From Rhodospirillales bacterium (GTDB lineage: Bacteria; Pseudomonadota; Alphaproteobacteria; Rhodospirillales; Shumkoniaceae), in NCBI GenBank assembly GCA_018432935.1, contig JAHDSF010000016.1, positions 1 to 64,000 on the forward strand: a stretch of DNA of 64,000 nucleotides. The letters are read 5' to 3'. The notes under the pieces are model-generated. The model was not told where the DNA came from. It ran no database searches and saw only the letters and a list, made by a program, of their open reading frames with translations. Below, one piece after another: positions 1 to 9,615 of the stretch. The position numbers and the translations under genes are program-made. The stretch's first letter is position 1, and every line of letters begins with the position of its first letter.

Positions 1-222
1 ATGATTGACGATCCGCGTGAAGCAGCCGCAGAACCAGCACATCGAATCGCAGAACGGAATGTGGAAATACAGCGACAGCGGCGTCCCAGCCGGCATCGCC
101 CCCAGCCACCCGCCATACGCATCCCCGCCCACACCTTCCCGAAAGTGCGGCGCCGTCGGATAGCTCGTGTAACGCGGGACCCGGAGGTCGTACTTCGCGG
201 CGAGGGCGGAATCAAACGGCAA
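1..222 (-). CDS. hemN: Oxygen-independent coproporphyrinogen III oxidase, 5' part only
   Basis: This radical-SAM enzyme converts coproporphyrinogen III to protoporphyrinogen IX without oxygen, in cytoplasmic haem synthesis. Only about 74 N-terminal residues lie in the window; the gene runs off the left edge. They contain the family signatures RYTSYPTAPHF and YFHIPFC followed by CWFCGC, the CxxxCxxC cluster-binding site. I chose a TTG start at 222 (LPFDSALAAKYD) because an AGGAG lies 7 bases upstream and the resulting N-terminus matches the family. It is divergent from ldtR; no convincing anaerobox was seen in the 148-bp gap. Confidence 0.9.
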   Translation of the reverse strand, partial: MPFDSALAAKYDLRVPRYTSYPTAPHFREGVGGDAYGGWLGAMPAGTPLSLYFHIPFCDSMCWFCGCFTRIVNH

Positions 223-370
223 TCGGACGCTCCTGCTGGTGTCCTTGTACAGGTAAATCGTTCATGGCGCGTTTTACAAGGTCGCCGACGGGCGCCGTAG
301 ATGGTGCGTTAACACAATTTCGGTTATCTCTTGAGAGGATAATCGGGGCGTGTTGGGGGGATTAGGAGCC

Positions 371-838
371 ATGAAGGCCGAATACGTCAACCTGATCCAG
401 CTCATCGAGCGGCTGCACAGACGCTTTCTGGATCTTTTGCGTGCCGAACTGAACCGCGTTGGAATGGCCGAGCTGAATGGAGTGCAGGCTCTCCTGCTTG
501 CCAACATCGGCTCTGAGGACATCGTCATCAGGGACCTCATCGAGCGGGGCTATTACCAGGGCTCGAACGTGTCCTACAACATCAAGAAGCTGACCGAACT
601 GGGCTACCTCTCACAGGAAAGGGCAGCTCACGACCGTCGCTCGGTGCGCGTGACGCTGACGGAAAAGGCTCTCGAAGTGGTGCGCGTCGTGCGCGAGCTC
701 GAGACGCGCAACGCCGATGCTCTGGTCGAGCGGGGCATGAGCGCGCAGGACCTGGACGGGGTTTGTCGGGCCTTGCGCCGGGTCGAGCTGACCTGGGTCG
801 ACTATATTCATGACGGCCGGTTCTCCGGCGAGTTCTGA
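371..838 (+). CDS. ldtR: LdtR-type MarR-family winged-helix regulator
   Basis: A 155-residue cytoplasmic MarR-fold regulator. The recognition-helix region (YYQGSNVSYNIKKLTELGYL) is characteristic of the alphaproteobacterial LdtR subgroup, which in other species has been linked to L,D-transpeptidase and osmotic-stress genes. ATG 371 was chosen over an upstream GTG because TTAGGAGCC sits directly in front of it. Ligand and targets cannot be read from sequence. The next gene starts 21 bp downstream on the same strand, so co-transcription with the GGDEF protein is likely. Confidence 0.8.
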   Translation: MKAEYVNLIQLIERLHRRFLDLLRAELNRVGMAELNGVQALLLANIGSEDIVIRDLIERGYYQGSNVSYNIKKLTELGYLSQERAAHDRRSVRVTLTEKALEVVRVVRELETRNADALVERGMSAQDLDGVCRALRRVELTWVDYIHDGRFSGEF

Positions 839-859
839 CAGGGCGCAGGGGGAGCGGAC

Positions 860-2506
860 GTGCCCGACGACAAGAGCGTACCGAGCGAGCTGCTTCGCCT
901 GCGTGCCGCTTACGCAGCCGAACTGCCGCGGCGCGTCGGCGAGGTGGCGGCGGCTGCCGCTACGGTCGATGCAGGCCACGACGGGATTCACGATGGCCTG
1001 AAGCGACTTCGCCACCTGGCTCACAAACTGGCCGGTTCGGGGGAAACCTACGGCTTCCACAAGGTCGGCAGCCTGGCACGCCGCCTCGAGGACTTCGCGC
1101 AGCACATGATGGGCCTGGACGAGGCGACGTTGGCCAATCCCAATTTCGCCGTCCGCCGCCGTGTCCGCGCCCTGGTGGGCGAGTTGGAGGGCCTGGCGGA
1201 GGCCGCGGAAGCCTCTCTCAAGAGCGGGGACAAGAGCTTCGTCGTCCCGGCATCCGACCATGACCACGGCCGGGCCGTCCTCCTGGTCGAACCGGACGCC
1301 GAGCGCGCCGGCCGCACCACCCGCTCGCTGCAGACTTTTGGCTTCGATATCGTCGGGGTGGCGCATGTCCGCCGCATCGAAGAGGCCCTGGCACGGCAGT
1401 CCTTCGACGTCGTGGTCGTCGATTCGGGGGCGGCCGGCGGGGAGACGTTCGAGGCTCTGCAAGCCTTCCGGGCATCGGGCGTCCTCACCCAGGCGCTGGT
1501 CGTGGTCTCGGCGGAGCGTGATTTCGCCGCCAGATTGGCGGCGGTGCGGGCCGGCTGCGACGCCTATCTGGTCGACACCGGCGATGTATCGGCCCTGGTT
1601 GCGGCGCTCGACGGCCTGACCCGGGCGGACGACGCCGATCCCTACCGGGTGCTGATTGCCGATGACGATCTGAGCGCGGCCAGCTACGTCGAGGTCATCC
1701 TGCAGGGCGCCGGAATGATCACCAGCGTGGTGACGGACCCCGCCGAAATCCTGGACAGCCTGGAATCGTTCACGCCGGAGCTGCTGCTGGTAGATTTCTA
1801 CATGCCGGGCTGCACCGGACCGGAAATTGCCACTGTCATCCGTCAGCACGAGCCGTTCTCGGCGCTGTCGATCATTTACCTGTCGGGTGAATCCGATGCC
1901 AAGAAGCAGTTTGCCGCATTGCGCGCCGGCGGCGACGATTTCCTGACCAAGCCGATGAAGCCCGAGGCGCTGATCGCCGCGGTCAGCGCGGGAGCGAGGC
2001 GCTTCCGGCGTCTGCGCAGCCTCATGTCCCATGACGCGATGACCGGGTTCGCGACCTATTCGGGGCTGCACCGGGCGCTGGAGCGGGAGATGCTGCGCTC
2101 GCAGCGGACCCGCGAGCCGGTCGCGTTCGCGCGTGTGGATATCGACCGCCTGCGTCGGGTCAACGAGGAACGCGGCCGCGACGTGGGCGATGCGGTGATC
2201 CGCAGCCTGGCCCAACTCCTCCGCCGCCGCCTGCGGCGGAGCGACATCATCGGCCGCCTCGGGGGACAGGAGTTCGGCGTCATCCTCCCGGAAACCCGCC
2301 TCGACAGCACGCTGCCGGTCTTCGAACAGATCCGCGCCAGCTTTGCCGGGATCGGCCACGGCGCCGACGGGCTGCGGGTGACCTTGAGCTGCGGCATCTC
2401 GGGAACTGCGGGGCTCAAGGATGCGCTCGCCGTCGCCGATGCGGCCAGCGGGGCGCTCGCGACTGCCAAGAGCGCGGGCGGCAACCGGGTGATCGTCAAG
2501 CGCTGA
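860..2506 (+). CDS. Hpt-REC-REC-GGDEF signalling protein
   Basis: A 548-residue soluble phosphorelay/c-di-GMP protein. Residues about 40-115 form a histidine phosphotransfer (Hpt) domain with His55 in HKLAGSGETYG. Residues about 139-252 are a receiver-like domain that keeps Asp188 but has lost the conserved lysine (LVDTGDV), so it is probably a pseudo-receiver. Residues about 263-378 are a canonical receiver (ADDD, Asp312, Lys364). Residues about 388-548 are a GGDEF domain whose signature is GGQEF (468-472): Gln replaces the third-position Asp/Glu that binds metal in active cyclases. Known family role: diguanylate cyclase. Because of the Gln, activity may be weak or absent. GTG start at 860, preceded by GGGGGAG. 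Confidence 0.85.
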   Translation: MPDDKSVPSELLRLRAAYAAELPRRVGEVAAAAATVDAGHDGIHDGLKRLRHLAHKLAGSGETYGFHKVGSLARRLEDFAQHMMGLDEATLANPNFAVRRRVRALVGELEGLAEAAEASLKSGDKSFVVPASDHDHGRAVLLVEPDAERAGRTTRSLQTFGFDIVGVAHVRRIEEALARQSFDVVVVDSGAAGGETFEALQAFRASGVLTQALVVVSAERDFAARLAAVRAGCDAYLVDTGDVSALVAALDGLTRADDADPYRVLIADDDLSAASYVEVILQGAGMITSVVTDPAEILDSLESFTPELLLVDFYMPGCTGPEIATVIRQHEPFSALSIIYLSGESDAKKQFAALRAGGDDFLTKPMKPEALIAAVSAGARRFRRLRSLMSHDAMTGFATYSGLHRALEREMLRSQRTREPVAFARVDIDRLRRVNEERGRDVGDAVIRSLAQLLRRRLRRSDIIGRLGGQEFGVILPETRLDSTLPVFEQIRASFAGIGHGADGLRVTLSCGISGTAGLKDALAVADAASGALATAKSAGGNRVIVKR

Positions 2507-2515
2507 AAATGAATT

Positions 2516-2533
2516 GCCGCAGTCGCTTGCGGC
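2516..2533 (-). terminator. Hairpin between convergent genes
   Basis: Perfect 6-bp arms GCCGCA/TGCGGC with a 6-nt loop lie between the end of the GGDEF gene and the stop of gmhB. On the minus strand it is followed by AATTCATTTT, so it best fits a terminator for gmhB. Confidence 0.5.
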
Positions 2534-3198
2534 TAGGAGTTCAGGAACGGAATGAGCGGTGCCGCCTCGGCCAGCGATGCGGCCACCAGGACTCGGAAGT
2601 CCTCGGTCGCGTAGGCGAGGGCGCGCGGGCGCTGGTCCGGTTCCGAACCGTGGCCCGTGGCGACGTGGACCGCTCCGGCCAAGCCGGCGGCCCGTCCGGC
2701 ACCGATGTCGGTGGCGTGATCTCCGACGATCCACGAGCCGGCAAGGTCGATCCTCAGGCGTTCGGCAGCCAATCGCAGCATGCCCGGGTTCGGCTTGCGA
2801 TACGGATGGTTCGCGATGTCGTACGGTGCGCAGCCCCCTTCATGGAACGGGCAGGCGAGGACGGCATCGATATAGGCACCCCGGCCCGCCAGATCTTCGA
2901 TGACCCGGGTCTGGGTAGCTGCAAATTCAGGCCAGCCGAAATAGCCGCGCCCGATGCCAGACTGATTGGTGACGATGACCACCCCGTGGCCGCGGGTGTT
3001 GGCGGCACGGATCGTCTCGGCGCTGCCCGGCAGCAGGCGGACCTGGGCCGGATCATGGACGAAATGCCCCTCCTCGATGACGACGCCGTCGCGATCGAGG
3101 AACAGCGCCGGTGCGGGCCGGGCCGACGGGCGCGGTCGACGCAGGATCTGGCACCAGACCCCGTCGTCGGTGAGCGGAAGCTGCGAATCGTCGAGCAC
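2533..3198 (-). CDS. gmhB: D-glycero-D-manno-heptose-1,7-bisphosphate 7-phosphatase
   Basis: A cytoplasmic HAD-superfamily phosphatase of 221 residues, acting in ADP-heptose synthesis for LPS core. HAD motif I is DRDG (35-38), motif II is the TNQSGIGRGYF region (about 77-87), then RKPNPGML (about 134-141) and motif IV GDHATDI (about 159-165). A zinc-loop candidate is C116-x2-H119-x3-C123 with H131 nearby. About 27 residues precede the usual family start. The GTG start at 3198 has GGAGG 6 bases upstream. Other HAD histidinol-phosphatase-like functions are possible, but the TNQSGIGRGY plus zinc loop pattern favours GmhB. Confidence 0.85.
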   Translation of the reverse strand: MLDDSQLPLTDDGVWCQILRRPRPSARPAPALFLDRDGVVIEEGHFVHDPAQVRLLPGSAETIRAANTRGHGVVIVTNQSGIGRGYFGWPEFAATQTRVIEDLAGRGAYIDAVLACPFHEGGCAPYDIANHPYRKPNPGMLRLAAERLRIDLAGSWIVGDHATDIGAGRAAGLAGAVHVATGHGSEPDQRPRALAYATEDFRVLVAASLAEAAPLIPFLNS

Positions 3199-3204
3199 GA
3201 GATA

Positions 3205-3216
3205 CCTCCGCGGAGG
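3205..3216 (-). promoter_or_regulatory. Perfect palindrome containing the gmhB ribosome-binding site
   Basis: CCTCCGCGGAGG is a perfect 12-bp palindrome. On the minus strand its GGAGG half is the gmhB Shine-Dalgarno, 6 bases before the GTG start. It could mask the site in a small hairpin or be a protein site; chance is also possible. Confidence 0.35.
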
Positions 3217-3338
3217 TTATGCCCTAGAAGTTGGTCACAAGACAACGCGCCATCATTTTGCCATGAAGGGGCGAAATATCCCCCGTCGTTCGTCTATACC
3301 GGTTAGAATGGTTCCCGTGGCAGTCAGAGGTTGGTGTC

Positions 3339-3653
3339 GTGCGTTATCAGATCGGCGAAAGCGAAGGAGCGATGGTAGTCCGCTTCGAGGGGGCGTTGAC
3401 GCTCGCAAGCGGCCGCAAGGTTCGCAAGGTCCTGATGGACCTCATATCCCGCACCGGGAGAGTCGTGATCGATCTGTCAGGGGTTGTCGAAGCTGACACC
3501 ACGCTCGCCGCCAACCTTGCCGAAGCGATGCACGAGGCCCAGGCGCGCAGCATCGCCCTGGTGCTGCGCGGGGTCGCTCCGTCGGTGCGGAAGGTGCTGG
3601 AGCTGTCGCGTCTGACTGGAGTTCTGCTCGAAGAACCGGCGCGGGCCTGTTGA
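3339..3653 (+). CDS. STAS-domain protein (anti-sigma-factor-antagonist-like)
   Basis: A 104-residue single-domain protein with a STAS-like pattern: a beta-rich start, then VVIDLSGVVEADTTLAANL, followed by alternating helices and strands. In phosphorylatable STAS proteins the residue after this Asp is usually Ser; here it is Thr (ADTT). No anti-sigma kinase or phosphatase gene is adjacent, so the partner is unknown. GTG start at 3339 with GAGG upstream. It lies between divergent gmhB and the ABC importer and may be monocistronic. Confidence 0.6.
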   Translation: MRYQIGESEGAMVVRFEGALTLASGRKVRKVLMDLISRTGRVVIDLSGVVEADTTLAANLAEAMHEAQARSIALVLRGVAPSVRKVLELSRLTGVLLEEPARAC

Positions 3654-3734
3654 AATCCGAGTTTCGAAGGCGGTAATAGAGGGCGCGGCCCGGACGCAGG
3701 GGGCCGACTGCGCATCGACAGTGGAAGGCCCTCG

Positions 3735-4937
3735 ATGACCGTCCGTCTGCCGCCCCTGGGTGCCTTGCTCGTCACCGTCGCGATGGCCGCAGGCCCGGCG
3801 GCCGCGGACGATCCGATCCGGCTTGGCGATATCAACAGCTATACCGGGCTCCCCGCCTTCACGCTGCCGTACCGAAATGGCTGGCAGCTCGCGGTCGAGG
3901 AGATCAACGCCACCGGGGGCGTCCTCGGGCGCCCGCTCGAGGTGATCTCGCGCGACGACGGCGCCCGTCCCGGCGACGCGGTCACCGCCGCCAGCGAGCT
4001 GGTCTCGCGCGAGAGGGTCGTGCTGCTGTTCGGCACCCTGCTGTCGAACGTCGGTCTCGCAGTGTCCGATTTTGCCAGGCAGCGCAAGGTCCCGTTCCTT
4101 GCTGCCGAGCCGCTGACCGACGCCCTGGTATGGGAGGAGGGCAACCGCTACACCTTCCGCCTCCGGCCCGGGACCTACGTGCAGGCGGCGATGCTGGCCC
4201 GCGAGGCGGCCAAGCTGCCGGCCAAGCGCTGGGCGACGATCGCCCCCAACTACGAGTACGGCAAGTCGGCGGTGGAGGCGTTCCGCAGCCTGCTTTCGGC
4301 GGCGCGGCCGGATGTCGCGTGGGTCGCCGAGCAATGGCCGGCGCAGTTCAAGATCGACGCCGGACCGACCGTTCAAGCTTTGGCCCGCGCCGAGCCCGAG
4401 GCGATCTACAACGTCACCTTCGGGGCCGATCTTGCGAAGTTCGTACGCGAGGGCAAGTTGCGCCGTCTGTTCGAGGGCCGGCCGGTGGTCAGCCTGCTGG
4501 GCGGCGAGCCGGAATGGATCGATCCCCTGAAAGCCGAGGCGCCGGAAGGCTGGCTGGTCACCGGCTATCCCTGGTATGCGCTCGAGACGCCGGCTCATGT
4601 CGCCTTCCGCGAAGCCTATACCAAGCGTTTCGACGACCATCCCTTCATGGGATCGGTGGTCGGCTATACCAGTCTGAAGGCGATCGCCGCCGCCATTGCC
4701 AAGGCCGGCAGCACCGAGACCGAGGCCATCCTGGCCGCCTTCCGCGGGCTGGCGATCGAAAGCCCGTTCGGGCCGATCACCTTCCGCGCCTTCGACCAGC
4801 AGAGCACGATGGGGACATTCGTCGGCCGCCTCACGGTCCGGGACGGCATGCCGCGAATGGTCGACTGGAAGTACGTGGACGGCGCGGCAGTCCTGCCTTC
4901 CGAGCAGGAGACCGAGCGGCTTCGCCGGGAGAAGTGA
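3735..4937 (+). CDS. Branched-chain-amino-acid-type ABC transporter substrate-binding protein
   Basis: A 400-residue periplasmic binding protein of the LivK/Peripla_BP_6 family. Residues 1-24 form a Sec signal peptide ending AAA-DD. The mature start (PIRLGDINSYTG) and the NGWQLAVEEINATGGVLGRP stretch are typical of the family. It delivers its ligand to the LivHM/G/F complex encoded immediately downstream. The true substrate is not readable from sequence; this family includes amide, urea and aromatic-compound binders besides Leu/Ile/Val. The next gene starts 37 bp downstream. Confidence 0.88.
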   Translation: MTVRLPPLGALLVTVAMAAGPAAADDPIRLGDINSYTGLPAFTLPYRNGWQLAVEEINATGGVLGRPLEVISRDDGARPGDAVTAASELVSRERVVLLFGTLLSNVGLAVSDFARQRKVPFLAAEPLTDALVWEEGNRYTFRLRPGTYVQAAMLAREAAKLPAKRWATIAPNYEYGKSAVEAFRSLLSAARPDVAWVAEQWPAQFKIDAGPTVQALARAEPEAIYNVTFGADLAKFVREGKLRRLFEGRPVVSLLGGEPEWIDPLKAEAPEGWLVTGYPWYALETPAHVAFREAYTKRFDDHPFMGSVVGYTSLKAIAAAIAKAGSTETEAILAAFRGLAIESPFGPITFRAFDQQSTMGTFVGRLTVRDGMPRMVDWKYVDGAAVLPSEQETERLRREK

Positions 4938-4974
4938 GAAGCAGCAGGGCAGCCGGTTTGCCCACGAGCGGTCC

Positions 4975-6819
4975 GTGAGCTTCATCCTTGCGCAATTCCT
5001 GACCGGGCTGGCGAGCGCGTCGTCGCTCTTTCTCGTTGCGTCCGGGCTGTCGGTCATCTTCGGGGTGACGCGAATCGTCAACTTCGCGCACGGCTCGCTG
5101 TCGATGCTGGGCACCTATCTGGCGGTGACCCTGGTGCCGCTGTTCGGCGTCGGCAGCGTGCTCGGGTTCTGGGGCGGGGTGCTGGCGGCAGCGCTGTGCG
5201 TGGGGGTGTTCGGCGGTCTGCTCGAGGTCGCGATCCTGCGTCGGCTTTACGGCTCGTTCGAGCTGTTCCCGCTGCTGGCGACCTTCGGCGTGGTGCTGGT
5301 GGTGCAGGACGCCACCCTGGCCCTGTGGGGGCCGACCGACATCCTGGGTCCGCTGGCGCCCGGCCTCGACGGGACCTCCGAGGTCTTCGGCCTGGCCATC
5401 CCGCAGTACGACCTCGTGCTGATCGCGCTGGGCCCGCTCGTACTCGGCTTCATGCTCCTGCTCCTGCGGCGCACCCGCTGGGGGGTGCTGGTGCGGGCCG
5501 CCACCGAGGACCGCGAAATGCTGGGGGCGCTGGGCGTCAACCAGAAGCTGCTGTTCACCAGCGTGTTCGTCGTCGGCGCCTTCCTCGCCGGTCTCGGCGG
5601 CGCGGTGCAGATCCCGCGCGAGCCGGCAAACCTGCTGATGGACCTCAACATCATCGCCGAGGCCTTCGTGGTCGTGGTGGTGGGCGGCCTCGGCAGCCTG
5701 ACCGGCGCCTATCTCGCCGCGGTGCTGATCGGCGAGATCCAGGCGTTCGGCATCGTGCTGTTCCCCGAGATCACCCTCGTCATCGTCTTCCTGGTGATGG
5801 CGGTGGTGCTGGCGGTGCGGCCGTGGGGACTCCTGGGCCGACCGGAGCCGGTCGCGGACAGCACGCTGCCGGCGGGCGCGGTGGTGCTGCGCCCGATGGG
5901 CAAGGTGGGCCGGCTCGCCGTCGCGGCGGCGGTCGCGACGCTGGCTGCGCTGGCGTGGCTCGCCGGACCCTACTACCAGCAGGTCGCCTCCGAGATCCTC
6001 GTGTTCGCGCTGTTCGCCGCCAGCCTGCAGTTCGTCACCGGGGTCGGCGGCATCATCACGTTCGGCCACGCCGCCTATTTCGGCCTCGGCGCCTATGGGG
6101 CGGCCCTGATGGTGCGCCATGCCGGTCTGCCGATGGAGTTCGCGTTGCTGGCCGCTCCGGCGGCAGGCGGGATAGGGGCGCTGCTGTTCGGCTGGTTCAG
6201 CGTCCGTCTCGGCGGCGCCTATCTGGCCATGCTGACGCTGGCCTTCGCCCAGATCCTGTGGTCGGCGGCCAGCCAGTGGTACGCGGTCACGGGCGGCGAC
6301 AACGGTATCCTCGGGGTCTGGCCATCGCCGTGGGCGAGCGACCCCGCCACCTTTTTCCTGGTCGTCCTGGTGGTGTGCGTGGCCGGGCTCGCCGGGCTGC
6401 GCTGGACTGCCCATACGCCGTTCGGCTATGCGCTGCGGGCGGGGCGGGATTCGCCGCGCCGCAGCGCAGCCATCGGGATCGACGTCGGGACGAGGCGGTG
6501 GGCGGGTTTCGCGCTGGGCGGCGTGTTCGCCGGGCTGGCGGGCGGCCTTTACGCGTTCCTCAAGGGCAGCGTCTTTCCCGGCGTGCTGGCGATCCCGACC
6601 TCGGTGGACGGGCTGGTGATGGTGCTGCTGGGCGGCATCCAGAGCCTGACCGGACCGTGGATCGGCGCCGCCGTCTTCGTCGGCCTGAAGACGCTACTTG
6701 CCAGCGCCACCGACTACTGGCGGATCATCCTGGGGACGGTCATCATCCTGGCGGTGACGGGCTTCCCGCAGGGGATCGCCGGCACGCTTGCGGACTGGAC
6801 CCGGCGGGAGGGACGATGA
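4975..6819 (+). CDS. Fused LivH-LivM ABC transporter permease
   Basis: A single 614-residue inner-membrane protein. The N-terminal half (about 1-290) is LivH-like (GLSVIFGVTRIVNFAHGSL near the start, VVVVVGGLGSLTGAYLAAVL later). The C-terminal half (about 315-610) is LivM-like (GVGGIITFGHAAYFGLGAYG; VMVLLGGIQSLTGPWIG). The two permeases are normally separate; here one frame runs through with a linker near RPEPVADSTLPAGAVVLRP. The GTG start at 4975 gives the standard LivH N-terminus (SFILAQFLTGL); the open frame extends further upstream inside the binding-protein gene but shows no LivH similarity there. Its stop overlaps livG as ATGA. Confidence 0.88.
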   Translation: MSFILAQFLTGLASASSLFLVASGLSVIFGVTRIVNFAHGSLSMLGTYLAVTLVPLFGVGSVLGFWGGVLAAALCVGVFGGLLEVAILRRLYGSFELFPLLATFGVVLVVQDATLALWGPTDILGPLAPGLDGTSEVFGLAIPQYDLVLIALGPLVLGFMLLLLRRTRWGVLVRAATEDREMLGALGVNQKLLFTSVFVVGAFLAGLGGAVQIPREPANLLMDLNIIAEAFVVVVVGGLGSLTGAYLAAVLIGEIQAFGIVLFPEITLVIVFLVMAVVLAVRPWGLLGRPEPVADSTLPAGAVVLRPMGKVGRLAVAAAVATLAALAWLAGPYYQQVASEILVFALFAASLQFVTGVGGIITFGHAAYFGLGAYGAALMVRHAGLPMEFALLAAPAAGGIGALLFGWFSVRLGGAYLAMLTLAFAQILWSAASQWYAVTGGDNGILGVWPSPWASDPATFFLVVLVVCVAGLAGLRWTAHTPFGYALRAGRDSPRRSAAIGIDVGTRRWAGFALGGVFAGLAGGLYAFLKGSVFPGVLAIPTSVDGLVMVLLGGIQSLTGPWIGAAVFVGLKTLLASATDYWRIILGTVIILAVTGFPQGIAGTLADWTRREGR

Positions 6820-7566
6820 GCCTGCTCGAGGTCCGCGACCTGCGGAAGAGCTTCGGCGGGGTCGCTGCCGTCGACGGGGTCGGCTTCACGGTCGCCGCCG
6901 GTGAGATGGTCGCCGTGATCGGCCCCAACGGGGCCGGCAAGTCCACCTGCTTCAACGTCCTGGGCGGCCAGCTCCGCCCCGACTCCGGAGAGGTGGTCCT
7001 CGATGGCCTCCCGGTGACCGGGCTGCGGCCGGAAGCGCTATGGCGGCTGGGCGTGGGGCGGACCTTCCAGGTCGCCTCGGTGCTAGGCTCGATGACCGTG
7101 CGCGAGAACGTCCAGATGGCGCTGCTGGCGGCGAACCGCCGTTCATGGTCGCTGACACGGCGGTTGCGGAACGAAGAGCGGCGGCGCGCCGATGCCGTGC
7201 TGAGGCGACTGGCCCTGCTGGGGCTCGCCGACAGTGCCTGCGCCACCCTGGCCTACGGCGACGTCAAGCGCCTGGAACTGGCGATCGCGATCGCCAACCG
7301 GCCACGCCTCCTGCTGATGGACGAACCCACGGCCGGGATGTCGCGCGGCGATCGCGGCGCGCTGATGGCCGAGGTCGCGGCGCTGGCCCGCGAGAGCGCC
7401 CTGGGCGTGCTGTTCACCGAGCACGATATGGACGTGGTGTTCGGCCACGCCGATCGCGTGCTGGTCCTCCACCAAGGCCGAGTCGTGGCCGCGGGCGCCC
7501 CCGATGCGGTGCGCAACGACCCTCGGGTGCGGGCGATCTACCTGGGCGCGGCGGCGGAGGCGGGCC

Positions 7567-7574
<8 letters not shown>
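6816..7574 (+). CDS. livG: ABC transporter ATP-binding protein LivG
   Basis: A 252-residue ATPase for the importer, peripheral at the inner membrane. Walker A GPNGAGKS (36-43), Walker B LLLMDEPTAGM, H-loop TEHDMDVVF. The signature motif is LAYGDVKR, a variant of the LSYGQQR seen in many LivG proteins. The ATG overlaps the permease stop by 4 bp, and the C-terminus overlaps livF by 8 bp, indicating a tightly coupled operon. Confidence 0.9.
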
Positions 7575-8262
<688 letters not shown>

Positions 8263-8265
8263 GGG

Positions 8266-9366
8266 TCAGTTCCGCGGATCGGCCGTCACCCTGGGAGCGT
8301 CGTCCTTGCGCTGCTTGGTCGAGGAGGGGGGAGCCCATTGCTGGACCAGGGTGAAGCCGACCGCGAGCAGGGTCGGCCCGATGAAGGCCCCGATGAAGCC
8401 GAAGGCGATCACCCCGCCCAGCACCCCCAGAAACACCAGCAGGATCGGCAGCCGGCTTTCCCGGCTGATCAGCCACGGCTTGATCACGTTGTCGACGCTG
8501 CTGACGCCGAAGAAGCCCCACAGCGCCATGAAGATCCCCCATCCGGGGGAGCCGGTGTAGAACAGCCACAGCGTGGCGGGGATCCAGATCATCGGCGGGC
8601 CGGCCGGTATCAGCGAGAACACGAAGGTGGCGAAGCCGAGGAGGAGGGCGCCCGGCACCCCGGCGATCCAGAAGCCGATGCCGGCGAGCAGCCCTTGGGC
8701 GGCGGCGGTGCCCATCACGCCGTAGACAACGCCTCGGATGGTCGATCCGGTTACTTCGAGCAGGTGCTGGGCACGGTCGCCGGCGACCCGCTGGACACCG
8801 GAATGGAGCTGTACCGCGGCGTCGCGGCCGTCCCGGTAGACGAAGAAGCAGATGATCACGCTGAGCGTCAGCTCGACGGCGCCCTGCCCGATGGTCGCTC
8901 CGCTTCTCAGCACGAAATCGCGGGCCTGCGCCACGTAGGGCTCGAGCGCGAGGCGGAAAGCACCCTCGCTGCTTGCCAGGTGGGTCCAGTAGGCGTGGAG
9001 GTCGGAGCCGAACAGCGGCACTTTGAGCAGCCACGATGGGGGGCTCGGCAGGCCCTCGTCGAGCAGCAGGCGGACAATCTGGATCACTTCCGCAACATGC
9101 TCGGCGAGCCGAGATCCGAGGAAGGCGATCGGCACCACCAGGACCAGCGCGACGGCCACCGTCATGGTGGTCGCTGCGACCACCTGTCGTCCCTTCAGCT
9201 TGGCCGACACCCAGGTGTAGATCGGCCACGTCGAGTAACAAAGAATCAGCGCCCACAGGATCGATGACAGGAACGGGCGCAGCACAACCAGGCAGCCGAC
9301 CGCGAGCAGGGTCAGAAGCGCCAGGCCGGCGATGAACTCGATGCGACGAGAGAGGTTCAAGGGCAT
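8266..9366 (-). CDS. AI-2E family (PerM/DUF20) transporter
   Basis: A 366-residue polytopic inner-membrane protein with about 7-8 hydrophobic segments: three at the N-terminus, then a long soluble/amphipathic stretch, then a C-terminal cluster with the family pattern AAAQGLLAGIGFWIAG and a conserved GVSSVDNVIKPWLI block. The family includes TqsA (autoinducer-2 export) and Na+/H+ antiporter-like members; no specific substrate can be assigned. Convergent with livF, no operon partner. Confidence 0.82.
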   Translation of the reverse strand: MPLNLSRRIEFIAGLALLTLLAVGCLVVLRPFLSSILWALILCYSTWPIYTWVSAKLKGRQVVAATTMTVAVALVLVVPIAFLGSRLAEHVAEVIQIVRLLLDEGLPSPPSWLLKVPLFGSDLHAYWTHLASSEGAFRLALEPYVAQARDFVLRSGATIGQGAVELTLSVIICFFVYRDGRDAAVQLHSGVQRVAGDRAQHLLEVTGSTIRGVVYGVMGTAAAQGLLAGIGFWIAGVPGALLLGFATFVFSLIPAGPPMIWIPATLWLFYTGSPGWGIFMALWGFFGVSSVDNVIKPWLISRESRLPILLVFLGVLGGVIAFGFIGAFIGPTLLAVGFTLVQQWAPPSSTKQRKDDAPRVTADPRN

Positions 9367-9615
9367 CCTTTCCGATCACCCGCGATGCCGTCGTGGCGGA
9401 GAGGCGGCCAAGCCGCTTCCGCGCTTCCTTATTCTAGCATCGCGACGACAGCCGGTAGAGGAGCCATTTTTCGGCCTTCGTGGCGCGCTCCGGAACGAAA
9501 TCTGGGCGATGGGCGGGTTGACGATGACGGCCGAAAGCGCTTGAAATCGTTGCGTGACGTCCTTCATTCAGCAGGTGCCGTTTTCCCCGCGGCGCTCCCC
9601 TCTCTGGAGATTTCG

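Noticed and set aside
222..285. 17-codon frame (MNDLPVQGHQQ) upstream of hemN on the minus strand as a leader peptide
   Set aside because: No RBS and no regulatory residue pattern; overlap with the hemN start is most likely chance.
611..2734. A 707-residue minus-strand open frame
   Set aside because: It is antisense to the Hpt-REC-REC-GGDEF gene, has no family pattern, and arises from high GC; the plus-strand protein has full domains.
3477..5114. A 545-residue minus-strand open frame
   Set aside because: Antisense to livK; low-complexity Arg/Gly/Asp-rich content without motifs.
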